From Solidesulfovibrio aerotolerans (GTDB taxonomy: Bacteria > Desulfobacterota > Desulfovibrionia > Desulfovibrionales > Desulfovibrionaceae): DNA of 64,000 nucleotides. Under the pieces are notes generated by a model that saw nothing but the letters and a program-made list of their open reading frames with translations, was not told the origin of the DNA and searched no databases. Each line of letters opens with the position of its first letter. Position 1 is the first letter of the stretch. Of the stretch, positions 43,049 to 51,427 are shown piece after piece. A program made the position numbers and the translations under genes. The stretch is taken from contig NZ_WVUD01000002.1 of assembly GCF_009856865.1 (NCBI RefSeq), positions 186,001 to 250,000 on the forward strand, given 5' to 3'.

Positions 43049-43831
43049 ATGACCGACCACCGTCACGTCCTTGTCGTTGAGGACAGCCGCGTTCAGGCCA
43101 AAATCATTTCCCAGCACATTGCCGGGCGCACGCCCTTCCCAACCATCGTGGCCCACAGTCTGGCCGAGGCCGAAGAGGCCATGACCCAACAGCGCGAAGC
43201 CATCTTCGTGGCCATTCTCGACCGCAACCTGCCGGATGATCCCGAGGGGCGCATCGTGCCCCTGGCCAAATCCCTGGGCATCCCGGCGGTGGTCATGACG
43301 GCCAGTTTTTCCGAAGAGCTGCGCAAACGCCTGCTTGAAGACAATGTGGTGGATTATTTCATTAAGACCATGGCCGAGATGGAGGCTCTGGAACGGCTGA
43401 TCGAGCGTTTGTACAAAAACCAGTTCGTGCGCGCCCTGGTGGTCGATGATTCCAAGTTGTTCCGCACGCGCCTGACCGGTCTTCTGGCCAATCTCAATAT
43501 TGAAGCCCTGGTGGCCGAAGACGGCCGGGGAGCCCTGGAGACACTGGCCCAAAACGACGACGTGCGTCTGGTCATTACCGACTACAACATGCCGCATCTC
43601 GACGGTTTCGGACTTATCGAGGAAATCCGCACCACCAAGTCCAAAGAGCGGCTGGCCATTATCGGCGTCTCAGCCGAGGGCGGCGGCCAGACCGTGCGTT
43701 TTCTCAAGGTCGGGGCCAACGACTTTCTGGTCAAGCCGGTTGAAGTCGAGGAATTCACCTGCCGGGTGCATATGCAGCTCGACATCCTCGATATGGTGCA
43801 ACATTTTCGGGAACTGTGCACCAAAGACTAG
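43049..43831 (+). CDS. Tandem-receiver response regulator without DNA-binding domain
   Basis: 260 residues. Two receivers: 1-118 (VVEDSRVQAK, phospho-acceptor Asp58 in AILDRNLPDD) and 125-245 (VVDDSKLFR, Asp178 in VITDYNMPHLDG, Lys228-type). No output domain; the last 15 residues are helical. The Asp spacing (58 and 178) matches the N-terminal half of the kinase at 13739. Two-receiver regulators usually act in phosphorelays or chemotaxis. The gene ends 2 nt before the PBP1C start, so the pair is co-transcribed. Confidence 0.88.
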   Translation: MTDHRHVLVVEDSRVQAKIISQHIAGRTPFPTIVAHSLAEAEEAMTQQREAIFVAILDRNLPDDPEGRIVPLAKSLGIPAVVMTASFSEELRKRLLEDNVVDYFIKTMAEMEALERLIERLYKNQFVRALVVDDSKLFRTRLTGLLANLNIEALVAEDGRGALETLAQNDDVRLVITDYNMPHLDGFGLIEEIRTTKSKERLAIIGVSAEGGGQTVRFLKVGANDFLVKPVEVEEFTCRVHMQLDILDMVQHFRELCTKD

Positions 43832-43833
43832 CC

Positions 43834-46179
43834 ATGGCAACCGGGCCGCTTGCCTTTTTGCTGCGCCGCCGGTGGCGCGTGCTCCTCTGCGTTCTGGCAA
43901 CCCTTGGGACGGTGGCGCTCCTGGCCGTGGGGCTGGTCGCCACGGCCCGCCTGCCCTTTCCCCTGGCCGCCCTGACGCCCCCGCCATCCACCGTGGTGGC
44001 GGCTCAAAACGGCCAGCCCCTGCGCCTGTATCTGGCCCCGGACGACGCCTGGCGCTTTCCGGTGCGTTTGGCCGGCGTGGCCCCCATCCTGCCGCAATTG
44101 GTCCTTGCCGCCGAGGATCGCCATTTCTACCGCCATCCCGGAGTCAATCCCCTGGCCCTTTTCCGGGCCGCCCTGGCCAATCTGGCGGCCGGGCGCGTGG
44201 TTTCCGGCGGTTCCACCATCACCATGCAGTTGGCCCGGCTGGCCCGGCCCCGGGAACGCACCCTGGCCGCCAAACTGGACGAAGCGCTGGCCGCCCTGGT
44301 GCTGGAACGCCGGCTCTCCAAAGACGCAATCCTCGAGCGCTATCTCAACATGGCCCCCTACGGCGGCAACATCGTGGGCGTGGGTGCGGCCAGCAGCCTG
44401 TATTTCGGCAAAACCCCGGACCGGCTGTCCCTGGCCGAGGCGGCGCTGTTGACCGTCCTGCCCCGCTCGCCCCTGCGCCTGGACCCGCTGCGCCATCCCG
44501 AGGCGGCCAAGGCGGCCCGGGACAGACTCTTGGCCGCGCTCTCCCGACGCGGCGTCCTCCCGGCCGCAGCAGCCAAGGAGGCCATGACGGCCCCTGTGCC
44601 CCGGGGGCTGGTGCGCCAGCCCTTTACGGCCCCGCATTTCTGCCAGATGGCCAGGGATCTGGCCGGGGACGCGCCGCGCATCGATACGACGCTCGACCCG
44701 GCGGCCCAGAAAACGGCCACGGACATCCTGCGCGGCCGCAGCGGCTGGCTGGCCGGCCAGGGTATCGGCAGCGTGGCCGCCGTGGTCCTTGATCCCCAGA
44801 CCCGGCAAGTCCGCGCCCTTATCGGCGGCACCAACTGGTTTGGCGACCCCCGCTTCGGCCAGATTAACGGCGCAACCATCCGGCGCTCCCCCGGCTCGAC
44901 CCTCAAGCCCTTTCTCTACGCCATGGCCATGGACCAGGGGCTTATTTTTCCCCAAAGCCTGCTGCTCGATATTCCAACGGGCTTTGCCGGCTACTCCCCC
45001 AAAAACTACGACGGGCTGTTTCTGGGCCGGGTCAGTGCCGAGCAGGCCCTTATCACCTCGCGAAACGTCCCGGCGGTACGCCTTTTAAACGAGATCGGGA
45101 CTACCCCGTTTCTCGATCTGCTGCGCCGGGGGGGCCTGACCACCCTGGACAAGCCGGCCGCCCATTACGGCCTGTCGCTCATCCTTGGCGGCGGCGAGAC
45201 AACGCTTTTGGCCCTGACCAATCTCTACGCCGCCCTGGCCGACGGCGGCCTGTACCGTCCGGCCGCCATCTTGGCCAAGAGCAAGCCCGTTCGCGGCGAG
45301 CGGCTTTTTTCGCCCGAGGCCTGCGCCCTGACCACCGACATCCTGACCCGGCTGGAACGCCCGGATCTGCCCACGTCCTGGGAGCGCGCCCTGGCCGTGC
45401 CGGCGGTGGCCTGGAAGACCGGCACGTCCTTTGGCCACCGCGACGCCTGGGCCGTCGGGGTCAGTGCCGGACACGTCATCGGCGTGTGGGTCGGCAACAT
45501 GGACGGCACACCCATTGCCGGCATCTCCGGCGCGGTCCACGCCGGCCCGATCCTGTTTGAACTGTTTCGCGCCCTGGAACCGCACGGCTCCAGGGCCGCG
45601 GCCAAGACCGGCCTGGACATCGCCGAGATCGAGGTCTGCGCCGACAGCCGGCAACTGCCCGGCCCGGACTGCCCCAGGCGCGTCACCGCCAAGATCATCC
45701 CCGGCCGCACCCATCTGACCCCCTGCCCGGTCCACCGCCGGATGCTGGTGGACGCGGCCACCGGGGAGCGCTTAAGCGCCGAGTGCCTGGCCGGGCGCGA
45801 AGCCAAAACCGTGGCCGTGGCCGAGTATCCGGCCGAACTGGTGTCCTGGTGGCGCGCCACCGGCATCCCTTTTGAAACCCCGCCCCCCCCGGCCCCGGAC
45901 TGCCCGGGAGCCGTCGGCGACGGCCCGCGTATCGTCTCGCCAAGCCCGGCCACGGTCTACACCGTGCGCCCCGACATCCCGGCCGAATACCAGCAGATCG
46001 CCCTGACCGCCGATGTCCCGGCCGCAACCACGCGCCTGTCCTGGTATGTGGACGGAGAACTCACGGCCCAGGCCGCGCCCGGCAAGCGGCTCTTCTGGCT
46101 GCCGACTCCGGGAGCCCACCGGCTGATGGTCTCTGACGAGGCGGGACGCAGCAACAGCGTCACCATACACGTGGAATAA
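43834..46179 (+). CDS. pbpC: Penicillin-binding protein 1C
   Basis: 781 residues from MATGPLAFLLRR. One transmembrane helix (about 15-38), GT51 glycosyltransferase domain with catalytic Glu94 in LAAEDRHFYRHPGVN and GGSTITMQLAR, then the transpeptidase with Ser355 in SPGSTLKPF, TSRN (SxN) and KTGTS. A C-terminal beta-sandwich (about 690-780) completes the PBP1C layout. It polymerises and cross-links peptidoglycan in the periplasm. The alpha-2-macroglobulin gene often next to pbpC is absent. Confidence 0.94.
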   Translation: MATGPLAFLLRRRWRVLLCVLATLGTVALLAVGLVATARLPFPLAALTPPPSTVVAAQNGQPLRLYLAPDDAWRFPVRLAGVAPILPQLVLAAEDRHFYRHPGVNPLALFRAALANLAAGRVVSGGSTITMQLARLARPRERTLAAKLDEALAALVLERRLSKDAILERYLNMAPYGGNIVGVGAASSLYFGKTPDRLSLAEAALLTVLPRSPLRLDPLRHPEAAKAARDRLLAALSRRGVLPAAAAKEAMTAPVPRGLVRQPFTAPHFCQMARDLAGDAPRIDTTLDPAAQKTATDILRGRSGWLAGQGIGSVAAVVLDPQTRQVRALIGGTNWFGDPRFGQINGATIRRSPGSTLKPFLYAMAMDQGLIFPQSLLLDIPTGFAGYSPKNYDGLFLGRVSAEQALITSRNVPAVRLLNEIGTTPFLDLLRRGGLTTLDKPAAHYGLSLILGGGETTLLALTNLYAALADGGLYRPAAILAKSKPVRGERLFSPEACALTTDILTRLERPDLPTSWERALAVPAVAWKTGTSFGHRDAWAVGVSAGHVIGVWVGNMDGTPIAGISGAVHAGPILFELFRALEPHGSRAAAKTGLDIAEIEVCADSRQLPGPDCPRRVTAKIIPGRTHLTPCPVHRRMLVDAATGERLSAECLAGREAKTVAVAEYPAELVSWWRATGIPFETPPPPAPDCPGAVGDGPRIVSPSPATVYTVRPDIPAEYQQIALTADVPAATTRLSWYVDGELTAQAAPGKRLFWLPTPGAHRLMVSDEAGRSNSVTIHVE

Positions 46180-46199
46180 ATCCCCAAGGAGAGCCTGCC

Positions 46200-46502
46200 A
46201 TGAGCGCTATTCTGGATTTCTCGATCTTCCCCCTGGACAAGGGCGACAGCCTGTCCGCCTATGTGGCCCGGGCCATTCGCATCGTGCGGGAATCGGGGCT
46301 GCCCTATGTCTTTTCGCCCATGTCCACGAGCATCGAGGGCGACTGGGATGCGGTGCTGGCCGTGGTCACCCGCTGCAAAGAAGAACTGGAAAAGGATTGC
46401 GGCCGCATCCATGTGGCCATCCGCATAGACTGGCGCAGCGGCCCGGCCGGACGGCTGACGGCCAAAATCCGGGCCGTGGAGGAAAAGCTGGGCCAGGATT
46501 GA
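46200..46502 (+). CDS. MTH1187-family thiamine-binding protein
   Basis: 100 residues, ATG preceded by AAGGAG. Typical DUF77 start (MSAILDFSIFPLDKGDSLSA), YVFSPMSTSIEGDWD with the thiamine-contacting region, and the Val/Ala-rich second half. Proteins of this ferredoxin-like fold bind thiamine or its derivatives and may buffer the vitamin. No thiamine riboswitch was seen near it. Likely in the pbpC operon (20-bp gap). Confidence 0.88.
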   Translation: MSAILDFSIFPLDKGDSLSAYVARAIRIVRESGLPYVFSPMSTSIEGDWDAVLAVVTRCKEELEKDCGRIHVAIRIDWRSGPAGRLTAKIRAVEEKLGQD

Positions 46503-46688
46503 TTCCCGCGCCGTCCAAGCCGGCCAACGGACGGAAGATTTCAGCCCAACCCGTTGCCAAAAAACGGCCCCGACGCTACACTGGATCAAACGCGGCCGAG
46601 ACGCCGGCCCCATGGCCGGTTCGGGGGCCACGTCCAGAAAAGACGCCCGGCGCGACAGCAACGCTTGTGCAACACCAAGGAGACGACC

Positions 46689-47420
46689 ATGCTTGACCAA
46701 CTGGCCCAGATCAACATGAGCATATACTTTCAGACAATTGTCTTCATCGCCCTGATGGCGCTGGTGGTCCGGCTGCACTGGAAGATCGGCTCCGTGCCGC
46801 ATTTGCTGCTGTGCGCCGTCAAATACGGCGTGTTTGTCCTTATTTTCATTTATCTGTTTCTTAACTGGGCCAGCGACGTCAACCCGACTCTTCGCAATTC
46901 CAGCATTCTCATCATGACCCTGATCAATCTTTTCATGCTCTGGAACGCCATCGTCGCCGCCGTGGAACTGCCCTACCGCCGCGCCCTGACCAGTTGCGTT
47001 GACGGCGTATGCACGTCATCTGATCTGGAACAGGCCTTTTCCTCTGGCAAGCGTTTTTACAAGCTGCGCTATTTCTTCGCCGCCCTGACCAGCGGCTCCT
47101 CGCCCTGGCATTTCCTGAGCAGCATCGCTGCCGAGCGCACCCGCGACGATCTGCACCGCGTCTTTATCGGCCTTGATCCCAAGGCCTCGGTGTTTGGGGC
47201 CAAGCTCTATTTCCACTTCCTGCGCAACCAACTGGCCGCCGACAAATCCATGCCCGCTGACAAGCGTTCCGAGCGTCTGCGCGCCGTGGAAGCCCTGGGC
47301 CGCGACCCCTGGCTGACGGAAAAAACCAGCGATTTCCTGCATCACCTGTTGGCCGCGCCCGAAGACCTCCTTGATGCCGGCCTCAAGGATTCGCTCATCG
47401 ACGAAGGCAAGATGGTCTGA
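46689..47420 (+). CDS. Inner-membrane protein of unknown function
   Basis: 243 residues from MLDQLAQINMSIYFQTIV, with AAGGAGACGACC upstream. Three hydrophobic segments at about 12-32, 41-60 and 73-92 and a cytoplasmic C-terminal domain of about 145 residues that is helical and charged (RTRDDLHRVFIGLD, KRSERLRAVEALG). I recognise no family. It lies between the thiamine-binding gene and an amidase gene; the amidase could also start at an ATG overlapping its stop (TGATG). Confidence 0.7.
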   Translation: MLDQLAQINMSIYFQTIVFIALMALVVRLHWKIGSVPHLLLCAVKYGVFVLIFIYLFLNWASDVNPTLRNSSILIMTLINLFMLWNAIVAAVELPYRRALTSCVDGVCTSSDLEQAFSSGKRFYKLRYFFAALTSGSSPWHFLSSIAAERTRDDLHRVFIGLDPKASVFGAKLYFHFLRNQLAADKSMPADKRSERLRAVEALGRDPWLTEKTSDFLHHLLAAPEDLLDAGLKDSLIDEGKMV

Positions 47421-47427
47421 TGTCCCG

Positions 47428-47469
47428 CCGGCCCCGGCCCCGGCCCCGGTATCTGCCGGGCCGGGGCCG
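47428..47469 (+). repeat. GGCCCC tandem repeat with hairpin
   Basis: Four CCGGCC/CCGGCCCC units (47428-47449) and a stem CGGCCCCGG/CCGGGGCCG (47441-47449 with 47461-47469) between the membrane-protein stop and the amidase start. May be a processing or pausing site. Confidence 0.4.
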
Positions 47470-47545
47470 CTGGCTGTGCGCAAAGGACGGCCGCCACCGG
47501 TTGTTCGCCAGCGAAAGACGGACGCCGGCCAAAGGAAGGGGTGCC

Positions 47546-48295
47546 ATGACCCGACGCGCCCTGGCAGCGGGCTGGTGCCTCATCACCCTTTTGGCCGCAA
47601 CCAGCGGGGCCTTTGCCGGTTGCCTGCCGGCCAAGCTGGTCGTGGCCATCGACGCCGGCCACGGTCCCAAAGCGCCAGGGGCCACCAGCGCCTCGGGAGT
47701 TGCCGAATACCACTTCAATCTCCGACTGGCCGGGCAAGTCCGCGACGCCCTTTATGCCGCCGGTTTCACCAAGGCCTTTCTGATCGACCCCACCGGCCTT
47801 GATCTGCCCCCGGCCGGCCGGGCCAAACGGGCCAATGCCGCCGGTACCGCGCTCCTCATCTCCATCCACCACGACTCGGCCCAGCCGCAATTTTTCACCA
47901 GCGAGACCGTTGGCGGCACCACCCGGCGCTTTTGCGACCACTTCGCCGGCTATTCGCTTTTCTATTCCGGCCGCAACCGGCACGCCGACGACAGTCTGGC
48001 TTTCGCCCGGCTCATCGGCCGGCAATTGCGCCGGGAGGGCCTGCCCTTTACCCGCCATCACGCCGCCGATGTCCCGGGCGAACGCCGGCCCCTTGTGGAC
48101 GACGAACTCGGCGTGTACCGCTACGACGGGCTGGCCGTGCTCCATGCGGCCGCCTCGCCGGCGGTGCTGGTGGAGGCCGGAGTCATCGTCAACCGGACCG
48201 AGGAAGCGGAACTAGCCGGCCCGACACGCCAAATGCAAACGGCCCGGGCCATCACCCGGGCCGTGGTCAACTGGTGCGCCGGCCAGCGGCCGTAA
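47546..48295 (+). CDS. N-acetylmuramoyl-L-alanine amidase (Amidase_3)
   Basis: 249 residues from ATG 47546, preceded by AAAGGAAGGGG; an in-frame ATG at 47420 overlapping the previous stop is possible. Signal peptide LITLLAATSGAFA, then Amidase_3 zinc site: His in VVAIDAGHG, Glu in SGVAEYHFN, His in LLISIHHDS, and late Glu in AVLVEAGVIVN. It cuts the amide between N-acetylmuramic acid and the stem peptide in daughter-cell separation. EnvC-like protein at 31466 may be its activator. Its 3' end contains an inverted repeat that is partly duplicated downstream. Confidence 0.9.
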   Translation: MTRRALAAGWCLITLLAATSGAFAGCLPAKLVVAIDAGHGPKAPGATSASGVAEYHFNLRLAGQVRDALYAAGFTKAFLIDPTGLDLPPAGRAKRANAAGTALLISIHHDSAQPQFFTSETVGGTTRRFCDHFAGYSLFYSGRNRHADDSLAFARLIGRQLRREGLPFTRHHAADVPGERRPLVDDELGVYRYDGLAVLHAAASPAVLVEAGVIVNRTEEAELAGPTRQMQTARAITRAVVNWCAGQRP

Positions 48296-48333
48296 CCGGA
48301 TCGTGGGCGCGCCCAGCCGGTGGCCCAAAAGCA

Positions 48334-48361
48334 AACGGCCCGGAGCATGGTCCGGGCCGTT
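48334..48361 (+). terminator. Intrinsic-type terminator behind the amidase gene
   Basis: AACGGCCCGGA-GCATGG-TCCGGGCCGTT, 11-bp stem, TGTC after. Imperfect copy of a hairpin inside the amidase 3' coding end (48230-48270). Confidence 0.65.
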
Positions 48362-48398
48362 GTCAATCGGCAGGCAGGCGCGGGGGAAACCGGCCGGC

Positions 48399-49382
48399 TC
48401 AGTCGCTGCCAAGGGCCAGCCGGTCCCAGGCCAGAGCCCGGGCCTTTTCGGCCAATTGCAGCATCTCGGGCTTGGAAACCTGATCGTCGGCCCCAACGGC
48501 TTCGCCCTTGTGCCGCAGGCTGTCCGTAATGAGCGAGGAGAAAAGGATCACCGGCAAGCGCTTGAGCACCGGATCTTCCTTGACTTTGCGGGTCAGGCTG
48601 TGCCCGTCCATGGCCGGCATTTCGATGTCGGATACAAGGATATGGACGAAATCGGTGATGGGCCGGTTTTCCTCGGCCGCCGCCGCCTTCCAGGCCACCA
48701 GTTGCTCCCAGGCGATACGGCCGTTTATGGTGCGCGTCACTTCAAAACCGGCCTTTTCCAGGGACGTGCCGATCATGCGCCGGATGGTGGTGGAATCGTC
48801 GGCGATAAGGGCCTTAAAGACCATATCCTTGTCCGGCAACTCCTTCTGGCTCTCGACAAAGGCGACTTCGTCAAGCTCTTTCAGGGCCAGCTCGGGGTTC
48901 AAGTCAGCCACGATCTTTTCCATGTCCAAAATAAAGACGACCCGGGATTCAAGCTGAATCACGCCGGTGACGGAGTTGCCGGAATAGGCCTGGACCTGGA
49001 CGCTTGGCGGTTCGATCTGCTCCCAGCTCAGGCGATGGATGCGCGTGACGCCCGACACCCGAAAGGCGCTGATCACCCGGTTAAACTCTGTCACCACCAC
49101 CTTGTCAGAGGCATTGTCCGAACGATCTTTCCCGAGCCACAGGCTCAAATCCACCAACGGCACGACCTTGTTGCGCAGATTAAACGTGCCCAGCACGCAC
49201 GGATGCGGCGTCTGCGGCATCTCCGTAACCTTGGGCAGCCGGATGATCTCCAGCACCTTGGCCACGTTGACCCCGTAGTATCCAACATAGGTCTTGCCCG
49301 ACGCAGTCGGCTCCTCCAAATAAAATTCAACGATTTCAAGTTCGTTGGTGCCGGACTCAAGGAGGATATTGGTATTGCTCAT
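48399..49382 (-). CDS. cheV: CheV-type chemotaxis coupling protein
   Basis: 327 residues. CheW domain (about 10-165) with KVLEIIRLPKVTEMPQ and NLRNKVVPLVDL, and receiver (about 192-318) with ALIADDSTTIRRM and phospho-acceptor Asp in ILVSDIEMPAMDG. CheV links chemoreceptors to CheA and tunes adaptation through phosphorylation. No other chemotaxis gene is adjacent, so this is one of several CheV copies usual in Desulfovibrionaceae. Confidence 0.94.
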   Translation of the reverse strand: MSNTNILLESGTNELEIVEFYLEEPTASGKTYVGYYGVNVAKVLEIIRLPKVTEMPQTPHPCVLGTFNLRNKVVPLVDLSLWLGKDRSDNASDKVVVTEFNRVISAFRVSGVTRIHRLSWEQIEPPSVQVQAYSGNSVTGVIQLESRVVFILDMEKIVADLNPELALKELDEVAFVESQKELPDKDMVFKALIADDSTTIRRMIGTSLEKAGFEVTRTINGRIAWEQLVAWKAAAAEENRPITDFVHILVSDIEMPAMDGHSLTRKVKEDPVLKRLPVILFSSLITDSLRHKGEAVGADDQVSKPEMLQLAEKARALAWDRLALGSD

Positions 49383-49466
49383 GCGGCTTGGACTCCCCTT
49401 CGCGCCCCGGGTCGGGTGGCTGTGGCTCGCTGTATCAACGTCGTATCTTTATGCCGTTGATTTCAT

Positions 49467-49497
49467 AAAAAGCAAGCGGCTGGGAGTCCCGGCCGCT
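49467..49497 (-). terminator. Minus-strand hairpin with U-tract upstream of cheV
   Basis: AGCGGCTGGGA / TCCCGGCCGCT (one mismatch, 49475-49497) and, on the minus strand, T-run from the A-run at 49467-49471. It lies 85 bp before cheV and beside the promoter of the plus-strand gene. It may be a leader attenuator of cheV or block antisense transcription. Confidence 0.45.
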
Positions 49498-49499
49498 GT

Positions 49500-49530
49500 T
49501 TGACAACACTGTGGTTTTTCGCAATACAAA
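49500..49530 (+). promoter_or_regulatory. Promoter of the solute-binding protein gene
   Basis: TTGACA (49500-49505), 19-bp spacer, TACAAA (49525-49530). Wide spacing lowers confidence. Leader of about 50 nt to ATG 49587. Confidence 0.35.
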
Positions 49531-49586
49531 CGAAGCTGGAGTATCCATTCGCACGGCAGCCTGTTTGTCAGCCCGGGGAATATGCC

Positions 49587-50393
49587 ATGCCCAGACGTCC
49601 GTTGCGTGTCATCCTGATTGCACTTGCCGCCTTGGCCGTCCTGCTGCCTACCGCTGCGCTGACGGCCCAGGAGGACGCCCCTGTGACGCTGCTCGTGTTT
49701 CATCGACCGCCGTATTATATTCTCAAAGACGGCAAACCAGCCGGCGGCTTCCTGCTCACAGCGGCGCTACTCGTCTTTGAAAAAGCCGGCATTCCTGTCA
49801 CAGTACGGGAAATGCCGCCAGGGCGCATCATTGCCACCCTGGCCGACAACAAAACCCAGGCCTGCGGCGTGGGCTGGTTCAAAACGCCGCAACGCGAGGC
49901 CTTTGCCCACTTAAGCCTGCCGCTCTACCAGGACCAGCCCTTGGCCGTGGCTGTGGGCAGCAGCGCCAGGGGCATCCCGACCGAGCCGCCGCCGACGCTT
50001 GGCGATCTCCTGCGAACCGAAAAGACCTGGGGGCTTCGTGAAGGCTTTTCCTACGGAAAGGAGGCGGATCAGGCGTTTTTGCAGTATCCGGCCAACCGGG
50101 TCAAACGGTTCTCCGACACGCACCATATGGTGACACTGCTGGCCCAGGGCCGTCTCGACGCCCTGCTTATCGATCCCGAAGAACTGTCCTGGATCGTCGC
50201 CAGCCAACCCGAGCTGGGGCAGAAAATCCGGCTCGTTCCCCTGGCCGGCGTCCCGCCCGGAGCCGACCGCCACATTCTGTGCAGCCAGGCTGTCTCCCCC
50301 GAGGTCATGGTCCGCCTGGACACGGCCATCCGCGCCTTCGCGCCCACACAACAGTACCGGGATCTCACCACGTTTTCATATCCCTACAAGTAA
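49587..50393 (+). CDS. Extracellular solute-binding protein, family 3 type
   Basis: 268 residues from MPRRPLRVILIALAALAV (signal peptide), GGGGAA upstream. The SBP_bac_3 fold appears with FHRPPYYILKDGKPAGGF (start of the ligand-binding lobe), NKTQACGVGWFKTP and the C-terminal TFSYPYK. Members bind amino acids or related solutes, often for ABC importers or as sensory binding proteins. No permease is linked, so an orphan or sensory role is possible. Confidence 0.82.
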   Translation: MPRRPLRVILIALAALAVLLPTAALTAQEDAPVTLLVFHRPPYYILKDGKPAGGFLLTAALLVFEKAGIPVTVREMPPGRIIATLADNKTQACGVGWFKTPQREAFAHLSLPLYQDQPLAVAVGSSARGIPTEPPPTLGDLLRTEKTWGLREGFSYGKEADQAFLQYPANRVKRFSDTHHMVTLLAQGRLDALLIDPEELSWIVASQPELGQKIRLVPLAGVPPGADRHILCSQAVSPEVMVRLDTAIRAFAPTQQYRDLTTFSYPYK

Positions 50394-50407
50394 CGGAGGA
50401 CAGCCGC

Positions 50408-50857
50408 TCAGCATTTCCGGTCCAGCAGCAGATGGGAAAAATAGCCGAGCACCGTGGCGACATAGTAAGGAATAAAAGGCTTCCACGGCAATCCGAGCAA
50501 CAGCATGGGGGCGAGCAGAACGGAACTGGGGATCAAAAGCGCCGCCCACCAGGAATGGGTCCAACCCCGGTGCGAGCCGATGGCCGGCAGCAGGGCGCAA
50601 AAACCCAGCACCGCCGCATAACGGTACTGCTCGCGAAAGATCAGGAACCCGTCCACCACCAGAGCCGCGCCGTAAAAAAAACGCCGGCCTTTGGAGTCGG
50701 TGTCCACATCAGGGAAAAGCCCGCCCAGAACGGAAAAAAGGCCCAGGCAGACGGCGGTCTCAAAACCCGGACGATATAACCCCAGCCACGACGTGCCGGC
50801 CACGGCTGCCCCGGTAACGGCTGCCGCGCCAACGATATGCATCTTATATCCCGGCAT
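50408..50857 (-). CDS. YdjM/DUF457-type membrane metal-dependent hydrolase
   Basis: 149 residues from MPGYKMHIVGAAAVTG. Four hydrophobic helices; the conserved His in the first segment, GGLFPDVDTDSKGR (Asp-rich) and SHRGWTHS with His/Asp ligands match the YdjM family, annotated as inner-membrane, possibly metal-dependent hydrolases. A much longer in-frame opening upstream (to 52021) is a shadow of the plus-strand genes. It is convergent with the solute-binding gene. Confidence 0.85.
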   Translation of the reverse strand: MPGYKMHIVGAAAVTGAAVAGTSWLGLYRPGFETAVCLGLFSVLGGLFPDVDTDSKGRRFFYGAALVVDGFLIFREQYRYAAVLGFCALLPAIGSHRGWTHSWWAALLIPSSVLLAPMLLLGLPWKPFIPYYVATVLGYFSHLLLDRKC

Positions 50858-50998
50858 GGAGCGCTCCCTAGCATCGCCACCCCGGTCGCGCAACCCGGTC
50901 GGTACGCCCCGAATTGTTGCGTCCGACTGCCGCCTTGACGCCGGCCGCTCCCCCCGGCTACGAGGAGCGATTGACAACCCCAAAATCGGAAGCACGAC

Positions 50999-51355
50999 AT
51001 GCCCCGTACCCGTTTCCTTTCCACCCTGGCCGCCCCCCTGCTCCTGGCAGTCCTGCTCCTGGCCGCAGCGCCGCTTTTCGCCGCCGGCCCCACCGTGGAG
51101 CTCTACGTCACAAGCTGGTGTCCCTACTGTACCAAAGCCAAGGCCTACTTCGACGGCAAGGGCATCGCCTATTCCCTCTACGACATCGACAAGGATGCCG
51201 CTGCCAATTTGCGCTACAAGCGCTACGGCGGACGCGGCGTGCCCCTGGTCATGATCAACGGCACGGCCATCGCCGGCTATTCCGTGGCCGAATTTGAAAA
51301 GGCCCTGGCCGCCCCGGCCCCGGCCGCGGCCCATCCCAAATTCGCCACCCCATAA
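50999..51355 (+). CDS. Secreted glutaredoxin-like protein
   Basis: 118 residues. Signal peptide (FLSTLAAPLLLAVLLLAAAPLFA) and then a glutaredoxin fold with redox-active Cys41-Pro-Tyr-Cys44, and GVPLVMINGTAIAGY (cis-Pro loop). Cytoplasmic glutaredoxins reduce disulfides with glutathione; an exported one in a Desulfovibrio-type envelope would probably act on periplasmic thiols or metal handling. A C-terminal Ala/Pro tail is present. Confidence 0.87.
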   Translation: MPRTRFLSTLAAPLLLAVLLLAAAPLFAAGPTVELYVTSWCPYCTKAKAYFDGKGIAYSLYDIDKDAAANLRYKRYGGRGVPLVMINGTAIAGYSVAEFEKALAAPAPAAAHPKFATP

Positions 51356-51427
51356 TAAAACGCGTCCCCTTTCCCTTGCCGCCAACCGGACCGGGCCTAG
51401 GCCCGGCCTTTCGCCATGGAGTGCCCT

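Noticed and set aside
46180-46199. Thiamine riboswitch before the thiamine-binding gene
   Set aside because: The gap is only 20 bp and lacks THI-box sequence.
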